The notes under the pieces are model-generated. The model did no database searches. It worked only from the letters and a program-made list of their open reading frames with translations, and had not been told where the DNA came from. Of a stretch of 64,000 nucleotides of DNA, positions 56,270 to 64,000 are shown one piece after another. The number at the start of each line of letters is the position of its first letter. The stretch's first letter is position 1. The position numbers and the translations under genes are program-made. The stretch is from positions 7,908,798-7,972,797 of the forward strand of contig JASSKH010000025.1 of assembly GCA_031763025.1 (NCBI GenBank). Direction: 5' to 3'. Source of the stretch: Macrocystis pyrifera. Lineage: Eukaryota; Sar; Phaeophyceae; Laminariales; Laminariaceae.

Positions 56270-56378
56270 CTATTTACGGGGGACCGTAGTAAATAGGACC
56301 TACGGTACACACAAGCACCTATACGTTTCCCTATAACAATATTTTGGTCCTATTTATTCTGGTCCCCCGTAAATAGTG
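56270..56378. mobile_element. MITE family 1 copy
   Basis: TATTTACGGGGGACCGTAGT ... TGGTCCCCCGTAAATAG; a small core deletion (CCCTATAACAATATT). Confidence 0.85.
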
Positions 56379-56386
56379 CAGTAAAC

Positions 56387-56626
56387 ATGACTTCAAAGAA
56401 GGTTGTTCGGGCAACCCGACCAACCTTTCTGTGCGCTACTACTGCTGCTGCTGTAGGTGATCCTCAAACAAGTACACTACGTGGTGAAAAGTGCCATGCT
56501 AGTGGGTCGCTAGTTTCTCACTTGAAGAGCTCAACTCAACCGGTCAGAAAACAACGAGCCAAAGACCTGCGCGCCCCCGACAGAGCAGATGATGATCTAT
56601 CTATCTATCTATCTATCTGTACGTAG
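56387..56626 (+). CDS. Small open frame, product unknown
   Basis: ATG to stop, 79 codons, starting MTSKKVVRATRPTFLC and ending in a (CTAT)n-coded LSIYLSICT. The middle (LRGEKCHASGSLVSHLKSST) looks protein-like, but there is no splice or family support. Confidence 0.15.
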   Translation: MTSKKVVRATRPTFLCATTAAAVGDPQTSTLRGEKCHASGSLVSHLKSSTQPVRKQRAKDLRAPDRADDDLSIYLSICT

Positions 56627-56686
56627 ATCAATCTGCAGTAATTCCTTTCCTGGCAATATGAGAGGTCGGGCAGATGTGCGTGGAGG

Positions 56687-56925
56687 CGTTCTACGGGTAG
56701 AGGTTCGCCCTAATTTTCCCGAGGCTCCTCACTCGAGCTTTAAGGAGCTCCACACATCACCCGAAACCTGATTTCAGCAAAACTGAAAATGCATCTCGAT
56801 GAACAATCCCATGGCGCAAAGCCTACGAAAAAGTCATTTTTCGACACAAGAGTGGCATTCCGACGATTTTGGTTTTGGGAGCCCCGTCATTCAGAAAACA
56901 AATTTAGCGGAAATTTGCTGCCTCT
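56687..56925 (+). repeat. Dispersed repeat (GAGCTCTACACCTCACCC family), reference copy
   Basis: It matches 59367-59600 along its length, sharing GATTCGC/GGTTCGCC, CGAGGCTCCTCACT, GG-TTCCGACGATTTTGG and CCGTCAT(T/A)CAGAAAACA. Confidence 0.75.
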
Positions 56926-57300
56926 ATGGTAGAACGTGTCGGTGATAAAATGCGGGGCCCGATGATACACTACGAGTATTCGTTTGGACTCTTTAAATGA
57001 CAGTTACGTACCGATTGGTACCATTGCCTGTTGTGGATTAATTGTGCGACTCTTGACGTCTGAAGTTGTAAGTGGTGACGCACGAGGCTCGCTTCTTCTC
57101 TGCCCCTACCCTGCGGGCGAGGCCAACAATGCATGACCTAAAACATCCATCCATGGACCGCCATGCACTCTGGGCTACCGCCGCCTGAGGCTACGAACAT
57201 GCACTACTTCTCATCTATTACTTTATGCCCTCTCCTGCCTCTACGCTGGGAGTCTATCATAGGAGCGAGGAAAACAATAAGTATACACATGTTTATGCCT

Positions 57301-57426
57301 CTACATCATTGCGGAGAGCTGCTGCACCTCGACCCTGTCCGTCAGCGCAAAAATCCTGTCATGCACCCTCTGGCTCGTTCCGACAGACGCCGAGTGTGCT
57401 GCGAGCTCCCGAGACATGGGGATACC
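57301..57426 (-). CDS. Possible terminal exon, product unknown
   Basis: After an acceptor-like TTGACCACGTAAAG the frame reads GIPMSRELAAHSASVGTS and QRVHDRIFALTDRVEV and stops at TAG (57301-57303). The composition is convincing (amphipathic helix), but no upstream exon was found. A family 3 MITE lies immediately upstream of the acceptor. Confidence 0.35.
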   Translation of the reverse strand, partial: GIPMSRELAAHSASVGTSQRVHDRIFALTDRVEVQQLSAMM

Positions 57427-57451
57427 CTTTACGTGGTCAAGTGAAATGGCA

Positions 57452-57524
57452 GAACCGCAGTCCCGTTTTGGGGACAAATTACTTGAAATTTGAGTGGTTT
57501 GTCCCCAAAGCGGGACTGCGGTCC
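57452..57524. mobile_element. MITE family 3, intact hairpin
   Basis: AACCGCAGTCCCGTTTTGGG and its near-perfect complement CCCAAAGCGGGACTGCGGTC flank a 20-bp loop. 73 bp in total. Confidence 0.85.
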
Positions 57525-57540
57525 TAACAGGGTTAATCAA

Positions 57541-57672
57541 ATTACTCCCGACATACGAAAGGGTCTGATGTGAACGGCTCCGAGATGAAACGCGTCGAGT
57601 TAGAAGGGTCTGGGATGAAGAGCTCCAAGGTTGAAAGCGGCCGAATTGAAAGGGTCCGAGTTGGAACGGCAT
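57541..57672. repeat. Degenerate 15-16-bp repeat, about eight units
   Basis: On the minus strand the units resemble CCCTTTCAACTCGGA. One minus frame reads pentads such as LSIRP LSTLE LFIPD; it is probably a repeat artefact. Confidence 0.6.
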
Positions 57673-57907
57673 ATGAGGTGAAAAAGGTCCCCAAGTTCTG
57701 GAAAGGGGATCGAAAACCCGACAAGGCCGGGTTCTGAAAGAAGTTGGGTGTTGTCTGCGGCTTCAAAAGGGGCCGCGCTGTGCGTGCGTTTTTTATGCAG
57801 CAGGCAAACGTCGTTTTTGGTGTGCCGCTGGTAACCTCTTTGGGCGTTGACGATAGCGAACAAAAGCGATGGTTGGTGACTTTTTTGGTGTTGTAAACCC
57901 GTCTGTT

Positions 57908-58143
57908 CACGGGGGACTATCGTATAAATAGGACCTACGGTGCACACAAAAACCCTGCTATATTTCGCTATTTTCACCACTACGGAGGACCATCGCATAA
58001 ATAGGACCTGCGTTGCAACACAAAAACCTACCAGGTATATATTCGCTCTTTTTACTAAACAAAGTTCGGTCCCATTTACTATTAATATGGTCCTCCGTAA
58101 AAACGATATTTGGTCCTACTTACTATGGTGGTCCCCCGTAAAA
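57908..58143. mobile_element. Family 1 MITE interrupted by a second family 1 MITE
   Basis: The outer element starts CACGGGGGACTATCGTATAA and ends TATGGTGGTCCCCCGTAA. The inner element (about 57979-58101) starts CTACGGAGGACCATCGCATA and ends ATGGTCCTCCGTAAAAA. Removal of the inner element restores the usual core order TTTTxAC...GATATTTGGTCC. Confidence 0.85.
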
Positions 58144-58485
58144 CGAGCAGGCACACAGCGTGAGTGAGCGCCCAGAACAAGTGCGGGCCTAGAGAGGATC
58201 ATGCTGCGCCCCGTGCCGTCCGACGCGTTGCATGGTAACCATCGTGGTAACTCGGGACACCGAAACTTGTATCACCCCTCTCACCCAATCACGCGGTGAC
58301 CCGTCGCTGTTACCGTCAAGTTCCACCGTCAAATTTCTCCTTCTGAAGTCCTAAGAGGTTCAATGCTAATACGCGCGGGTGCTGCTGTTTGCTCTTGCTC
58401 TCTTGGAGAAATCCTACGTCCCCGCGTGTTACGATTTCTTCGCGGTCTCAACATGGTGTATGCACGAAATCGACGAGCCCCAGGT
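58144..58485. other. Unassigned region
   Basis: No repeat family and no convincing frame. Confidence 0.3.
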
Positions 58486-58556
58486 GGGGGGGGGGGAGGT
58501 GTACTCATTGTCGTGCATGGCCGTAGTCGTATGCCCAGGGGGGGGGGGGGGGGGGG
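58486..58556 (-). mobile_element. Poly(C)-tailed retroposon, about 38-bp fragment between G-runs
   Basis: GTACTCATTGTCGTGCATGG to CGTATGCCCAGG, then a G22 tract. Confidence 0.65.
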
Positions 58557-58691
58557 GGGCAGGGCAGCGGGGGGCTGGGTTGGAGAAGGCAGCCACAACT
58601 CTCGCGAGACTGCAGTTGGCGTTCTGCGATACTGCGAGTGCAAGCGATCTTTTTGTTGATCGCGCGCGGGTGGTGAGTGGTGTACATCGGG

Positions 58692-59070
58692 AGGGGGGGG
58701 GGGGGGTTGGAGGGGGTGCACTCGATATCATGGGAGGGGGGGGGGGGGGGGGGTGTACTCGATAGGAGAGATGTACTCGATCTCATGCATGGCCGTAGTC
58801 GTATGACCATAGACCCTCGCATCCCTACAATGCCGGGACGGAGCATGTCGGGTTTTCACCGACCAGGCAGACATTGCTTGCACCAAGCGCGAAGCGTGCC
58901 GTGAGGTGTCCGGCGAGTCGCATGAAGGGTGAGCTGCATCCTACTAATAACCGCTTGTGAGGCGGACTTGCATATGGATGACAGCTTCAATGAGTTAGTT
59001 TAATTTCTGGTGTGGCCACTTCCAGAGACAGCAATGGGAGTACAATGTAACTGCTGGGAAAGGGGGGGGG
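58692..59070 (-). mobile_element. Poly(C)-tailed retroposon, 300-bp copy preceded by a tiny fragment
   Basis: The fragment CACTCGATATCATGGG (58717-58732) is followed by a G-run and then the doubled start at 58753. The copy extends to GTACAATGTAACTGC and ends at another G-run. Confidence 0.75.
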
Positions 59071-59366
59071 GGGGGGGGGGTGAGGTCGCTGTCACGTTTC
59101 ACTATGAAAGAAAACATATCATCAGTCGTCGACGTAAAGTCAACGAACTGAGGAAACATTTCCGAATCGAAAAAATAAACAAGTACCGCCAAATATTCTA
59201 GTATGGAAGCTATAGAACTCCCCGGGACCCAACTAACCTAACAAACCTAATTAACCTGTGTGCTGATACTACTGCGCGTACAGCACTATACCCATGGCAT
59301 AGCGAGGGGTAAGCAACAAATATTAGCGCCGTCGTATCGTGGGTGGGAACGGGAGGGCGGCTCCCT

Positions 59367-59600
59367 TTTTCTGTGGAGGCGTTGTACGATAGAGATTCGC
59401 ACTAATTTTTCTGAGGCTCCTCACTTAAGGAGCCCCCCCTGACTCACCCGAAAACTGACTTCAGCAAAAATCAAATTGCTTCCCGATGCATAATCCCACG
59501 GCCCAAGTATACAAAAACGTCATTTTTCGAAATAAGATGGGCATTCCGACGATTTTGGGTTAAGGAACTCCCCGTCATACAGAAAACAGTTCAGCGGAAA
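59367..59600 (+). repeat. Dispersed repeat, second reference copy
   Basis: See 56687-56925. Both copies are followed by similar CAGAAAACA-TT-AGCGGAAAT(T/G)TGC sequence. Confidence 0.75.
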
Positions 59601-60055
59601 TGTGCTCCGTTTTCAGTCTGAGATGTCCATCGCGCGGACACGAATTTCGACAGGCACTTAAACCTCCTTAGTGTTTGATGCAACAACATTTCGGAGGTTG
59701 ATGCTGCTGCTTTCTGATTGGTGAGCATGGCAGTCGGGGGCGAGAGCAGGCGAGACGGGCGCGGACGGGAGAGACGCTTGCCCTGAGTGGAGTTACCACG
59801 AGAGTTCGTTCGGCCCTCGAACGATTACCCTCGAACGATTACACCGTTCCCCGTTGCGCCGAATTGGTGCGAAACGCGTGCCAGTTACAGCAGTGAGCAA
59901 AGGCCACGAGAGCTTGGCTCTAAACCGATGACCTCTGTCCCTCTGGCGTCAGTGTGGCACACATGCGTACACGGTGTCCATGCCGGTGCCATGAGAGCAT
60001 CAGGCCCGCGAACGATCGTCGTCCCCGTCACGCCGACTCGGTAAGCACGCGTAAA
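59601..60055. other. Unassigned region
   Basis: A plus frame at 59787-60044 (85 codons) is open but has no domain or splice support. Confidence 0.25.
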
Positions 60056-60059
60056 TTAT

Positions 60060-60640
60060 TAAGAAGAAGCGGAGTACGCGCTCTCGAGAATGTTCAAACG
60101 CTAAGCACATAGGGCCCTCTTCCCACTACTCCCCCCTATCTCCCTCCCCGACAGCAGGCAGGTCAAAACACGCTTGCAGGCTGAGAAGAAAACACAGTGG
60201 TTCGCCTTCGAGCACAGTCCACCTCTAACACCAGAGCGGGGGGGGGGGGGGGGGGGGGGGGGGGGGCTCCTCCCTCCCCCCACCCCTCCCTTCTCCCGCC
60301 TGCTGCTGCTGCCATCCTCAACAGCAGGCAGGTTAAAACGTGGGCACAGGCTGAGAAAACCACGTGGTGCGCTCTTGAAAACAATCAAACCCTAACACCA
60401 GGCCACCCCCCCCCACCCCTCCCTTCCTCCCGCCTCCTCCTGCTGCTGCTGCTGCTGTCGACAGCCAGCACATCAAAACACGCGTGCACACACCGAGAAG
60501 AAAACGCAGTGGTGCGCTCTCGAGAGCAGTCCAACTCTAAGCAAACATCAAGGGAGGCTCCCCCCCCCCCTCCCCCTCTCCCCTCCTCCCTCCCGCCTAC
60601 TGCTGCTGCTGCTGCTGCTGGCGTCTTCTTCGACAGCAAG
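60060..60640. repeat. Tandem repeat, about 150-bp unit, 3-4 copies
   Basis: Units carry GACAGCAGGCAGGTCAAAAC, GGCTGAGAAGAAAAC, a G- or C-run, CCCTCCCTTCTCCCGCC and a CTG array. The length of the homopolymer differs in each unit. Confidence 0.85.
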
Positions 60641-60729
60641 TAGACCAACATGATAACAATCCACACCTCGAAGAGGCCATCGATTTCCCTCCTCATCCTC
60701 TAAATATTTCACACCAACCAGGTACATTC

Positions 60730-60905
60730 CTGATCTTGTATGTACCTGGTATGTATGTATGATCTACTAGGTCACCTTGCCGGGAGGGACCCGAACACAA
60801 TCTGCACATGTGTCCGGGGCAGGACCTGTAGTACGCATAGCCTGCACAACCTCTCACAAGGGTAGAAGGTGGGGAGCTAGATGATCTAGATCATGATCTA
60901 TCTGT
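60730..60905. repeat. Dispersed AGATCATAC-rich repeat, diverged copy
   Basis: TGCCGGGAGGGACCCGAACA and CTAGATCATGATCTATCTGT resemble the block at 28630-28985. Confidence 0.45.
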
Positions 60906-60999
60906 ATGTGACATGTCTCCGATGTGCGGAAGAACCCGGTGGCGCAATCTACGGCATGGTCTAAAAACGCTTGAAAAACCACGAGGGGTCTGATCGCCT

Positions 61000-61062
61000 G
61001 CCTCCCTCCCTCCCTCCCTCCCTCCCTCCCTCCCTCCCTCCCTCCCTCCTTCCCTCCCTCCC
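61000..61062. repeat. (TCCC)n microsatellite
   Basis: About 15 units with one TTCC variant, just downstream of the FAD oxidase stop codon. Confidence 0.95.
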
Positions 61063-61148
61063 GGACCCAGTAGGCCTACGCAACGAAATAGTACTATGGT
61101 ATCGATAGCGACCGAAAAAAAAAAAAGGGAGAAGAAAAGCAAAACGCC

Positions 61149-61256
61149 TCATGGGAAGAAGCTCGGGAACACCGTGAAGTCGAGGATAGGGTCCGGCAAG
61201 CCCAATCGCTTCAGAGTGCGCCTCGCCGTCTTATTGGCCAGCTTTCCCGCCGCAAC
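61149..61256 (-). CDS. FAD oxidoreductase terminal exon
   Basis: The acceptor is CGAAACCGTCAG. It reads VAAGKLANKTARRTLKRLG and PDPILDFTVFPSFFP, then TGA. Confidence 0.8.
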   Translation of the reverse strand, partial: VAAGKLANKTARRTLKRLGLPDPILDFTVFPSFFP

Positions 61257-63573
61257 CTGACGGTTTCGCGAAACCGTAAAATATGGAGCAAAAGGAGGGA
61301 AGCGGGTACGCAGCCGGTGGCAAAAAGTAGGGCACAAGAAAAAAGGGATCAATGGCACGGCGGACGAGAGTGGCGACGGCCATACCGTTGCATTGCAGGG
61401 ACATAATACATATCGGAATTTTCCAATATGCCGATATATCGAAATCTCGTGCTTTCGATACATCGAACGAGATGTCCTTCACTAACTATCACGAAGGGTG
61501 ATGTATACCCCCTCTGTCCCATTATATAAGAACCGTTTTTTTACGCTATTTTTAAACCAAATGGTGCTTATAATTAGGGACAGAGTGGTAAAATCCACGA
61601 TGGAGCAGAAAAAATCGATATCCCTCTATTTTTACCGCTATCCCTCGTTGGGACCTTCAGAGGGCGAAACATCGACAAAGAAAAAAAGTGACCATTACAG
61701 CAAACCGCCACGATGGTTGATGACATGATACAGATCGGGGCCCGGGTGACAGTGGTTGAAAAGCAGTCGTGCGGCAAGGACGCAACATGGCCCTATACCC
61801 GAACCGCTGGGCTTGCCCCCCCCCCCCCCCTCGCGCGCTGCTCTAACACAGACGGTTTTGCGATAACACCGAAAAACAGTTCTCGTTGTTGGGCTGGCCG
61901 CTTCCCTCGGGAACTTGAGGAGGTTAATTAAATATCGACAGCAAGGTTTGGCTGGCGCTGATCGCTGTTGTGCCCCAGTGCTTGCGTATGCCGGTAGGAC
62001 GCCGCCAAGGGATCGGACAAAAGAAAGGGCGCAGCATGATGCTTACGGTTGTATACCAGCTGCGCGCTCAGACTGCCACAGGTATAGAGAGTAGATGCAT
62101 AGATATCTGGGTCGCCCGAGGGCTAGCACAACGAACGGTACCTGCGGCTCATCCGGCTCCGTCTGGAGGACAGGGGCTCTTCGGCCTCCGTCCCCTGGCA
62201 AGGCATCCATAGCGTGATTCGCGGCGGTAAGCCCCGTCACGTACGCCCTCTCCTGGTGCACGCGGTTTGTCGGGGGACGGGGTGGGGGCAGGGAGGCGCC
62301 AATCGCATGCGACGAATTAGACATACAACCGTAACCACTGAGGTGGTTCTGTTAAAAAAAGCAGTGGAGGCGAAGAAAGACGACGGCTGATACTTTAATA
62401 GTACTGTTTTCGAAACTGGCCGAGCAGCTCCGACACAAAACGGGCAGATTCTGCGCAGACTATACAGCTCCTGTAGATTGTATGATACAAGATATCGGGA
62501 ACAGATCGGCGAAGGGAGGTCTAGACCACGAGTGTGAAAAGTGCTATATATATATATATATCAACCCACCGATCGACCCATCCATGAGTCCCCACGAAAC
62601 AAAAAACAAAAAAACAGAAACCGACTTTTCACCGGATCGAACGTGACACGGGTATGTGCATATCTGTACATATGCATAAATATATACGAAGCTGGGAAAG
62701 CGATCCACCCATGCGCAAAAAATATATTGGAAAACCCATTTTTCCCATCGCATGGTGTCGGACACGACGCGTATGATACATGAATACCTGGTGAGAAGCT
62801 GAAAAGCGATGAGCGTATCGATTAGTCGATGGAGGACGAAGCGCCACGAAGAAAATACACAGAAAGAGTTATAGAAACCCGATTTTCCAATCGACTGCTG
62901 TCGGACCCGATGGAGTCTCGAAAACAATTCAACGATCGAATCGAACCGAACCGAACCGAACCGAAACCAACCGAACCCAACCGAACCCAACCGAACCCAA
63001 CCGCACCCAACCGCACCCAACCGAACCGGACCGAACCGGACCGAACCGAACAGAACCGAACAGAACCGAACAGAACCGAACAGAACCGAACCGAACAGAA
63101 CCGAACAGAACCGAACAGAACCGAACCGAACCGAACAGAACAGAACCGAACAGAACAGAACCGAACAGAACCGAACAGAACCGAACCGAACCGAACAGAA
63201 CAGAACCGAACCGAACCGAACAGAACCGAACCCAACCCAACCGAACCCAACCGAACCAAACCGAATTGAATTGAATCGAATCGAATCGAATCGACTCGAT
63301 CGACGAAACGCCACACAAACAAACAAAAAACAAAAATGGAAACCATAGTCACTCGTCGATTGTAGACAGATTGATCTATCCACTGATCGCCGCGACAGAC
63401 GGACCTGGCTCAGCCCGTTTGCGCCGTGGTCGACCCCCTTAACCCAGTCGCCAGCGACGAACACGTTGGATCCGTCCAGGGCCTGCCGCGGACGGTTGTC
63501 ATACGACCCCGGGCTGAAACACGTCACCGCCTGAGGAAACCTTCCGACCCAGCTATCGATCACCTTGCACTCC
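61149..63573 (-). CDS. FAD-dependent amine-oxidase/phytoene-desaturase-like oxidoreductase, 3' part (continues beyond the right edge)
   Basis: Three exons in transcript order: 63573-63405, 62252-62142, 61256-61149 (stop TGA). They give the last 128 or so residues. RFPQAVTCFSPGSYDNRP, then NVFVAGDWVKGVDHGANGLSQ joined to ERAYVTGLTAANHA, is the typical C-terminal FAD-binding end of the amine oxidase/carotenoid desaturase superfamily (FLAGDWV...HGSWSQEKAxVTGLxAAN), in which the AGD segment contacts the FAD. It continues LQTEPDEPQ and ends KRLGLPDPILDFTVFPSFFP. All junctions are in phase 0. The substrate cannot be told from this part; carotenoid desaturation or isomerisation and plastid location are possibilities. 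Exons for the Rossmann N terminus lie outside the window. Confidence 0.8.
61505..61590. mobile_element. MITE family 2, intact copy
   Basis: TACCCCCTCTGTCCCATTAT and TAATTAGGGACAGAGTGGTA are inverted ends with flanking TA. 86 bp, in an intron of the FAD oxidase gene. Confidence 0.75.
62142..62252 (-). CDS. FAD oxidoreductase exon, ERAYVTGLTAANHA
   Basis: The acceptor is GCGTGCACCAG and the donor CAG|GTACCG; 37 codons, phase 0 at both ends. The Q|ER junction restores the conserved SQE(R/K)A motif. Confidence 0.85.
62931..63300. repeat. (CCGAA/CAGAA)n pentanucleotide array
   Basis: About 370 bp of CCGAA, CAGAA and CCCAA units in which the variants cluster into higher-order groups (for example CAGAACCGAA). 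It fills the intron between two FAD oxidase exons. Open frames on both strands are artefacts of the stop-free unit. Confidence 0.95.
63405..63573 (-). CDS. FAD oxidoreductase exon with AGDWV motif
   Basis: The acceptor is CTTCTTTCTCCCAG and the donor CAG|GTCCGT. It enters one base before a codon and leaves in phase 0. It holds ECKVIDSWVGRFPQAVTCF and FVAGDWVKGVDHGANGLSQ. Confidence 0.85.
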
Positions 63574-63864
63574 CTGGGAGAAAGAAGGATGGACAGCACC
63601 AGAGGCGATGGGGGGGGAAGTGCGGAGGGGGGGTTTCCACAAGGCTTTTCACGATGTAGGCATATGTATGGACAGTTTAGTTTCCGAGCAGTAAATTCGA
63701 GATGCAATCGACGTCAAAACGAATACCAGGTACGTACGTACTGCGTATGCACTGGTTTGAGGATTTGGTTCAAGTTAAATTTCAGGGGCTTACTCTTTCA
63801 AGCGTTTCCTGTACGAATTCAAGGTGAAATAGTGGGCCGCGGGAGCATTGGGGAGGACGGGGGA

Positions 63865-63930
63865 CGGGGGGTATACTCGATATCACGCATGGCCGTAGCA
63901 TTTGGGGCGCGGCGCGGGGGGGGGGGGTAG
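63865..63930 (-). mobile_element. Poly(C)-tailed retroposon, about 30-bp fragment
   Basis: GTATACTCGATATCACGCATGGCC follows GGGGGACGGGGG and ends in GC-rich sequence and a G-run. Confidence 0.55.
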
Positions 63931-64000
63931 GGACATGTGTTCCACGCACTCGCTCGAAATAAGTGCGTCCTTCGCTTTTGGTGTCCCAAAATCGAGATTC

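Noticed and set aside
62544-63352. 387-codon minus frame with a Phe/Gly/Ser/Val repeat
   Set aside because: It is read from the pentanucleotide array in an intron; only its first part overlaps a real FAD oxidase exon.

Overview
This is eukaryotic nuclear DNA, most likely from a brown alga or close stramenopile relative. Coding sequence is sparse and cut into short exons by introns of 0.7-2.6 kb. Splice sites are mostly GTGAGT/GTGCGT-type donors with pyrimidine-rich acceptors, and long CTG, CAA and poly-G tracts are common. The tyrosine-recombinase transposon near 43-44.5 kb belongs to a zinc-ribbon family I know mainly from brown-algal genomes. No rRNA, tRNA, CRISPR array or bacterial operon was found. 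Assignment to Phaeophyceae is an inference.

Layout. 1-5 kb: a plus-strand spliced gene of unknown function (exons 965-1051, 1737-1862, 2525-3451, 4509-4733, all in phase 0) with a retroposon in its last intron. 5-18 kb: tandem and dispersed repeats, a decayed copia remnant and a 29-bp minisatellite. 18-28 kb: a minus-strand gene rebuilt from eight exons as RNA polymerase III subunit RPC4; its introns are packed with poly-G tracts and retroposon fragments. 29-42 kb: mostly MITEs, hairpin repeats and CTG repeats, with weak gene fragments near 31-33 kb and a CCHC zinc-knuckle exon at 38.5 kb. 42.9-44.5 kb: a broken tyrosine-recombinase transposon gene. 46.3-48.1 kb: a satellite whose unit is itself a hairpin. 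50.6-55.7 kb: a plus-strand three-exon 2-oxoglutarate/Fe(II) prolyl-hydroxylase-like gene. 61.1-63.6 kb and beyond: the 3' end of a minus-strand FAD-dependent amine-oxidase/phytoene-desaturase-like gene.

The three recognised host genes serve unrelated processes (Pol III transcription, protein hydroxylation, FAD-dependent oxidation) and show no operon-like relation. The strongest novelty is in the repeats. One family has about 16 copies that all share one terminus attached to a poly(C) tract and are truncated by varying amounts at the other end, and one full copy has an 8-bp target-site duplication: the signature of a retroposon with a poly(C) tail. A second is a 9-bp near-palindrome, TACCWGGTA, that occurs 18 times where about 0.5 is expected and looks like a TA-flanked CCWGG footprint. 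MITE families are nested in one another at two places.

Limits: all exon models come from reading frames, splice motifs and remembered family patterns, with no alignment or transcript data. Several frame changes fall in homopolymers and may be assembly errors.
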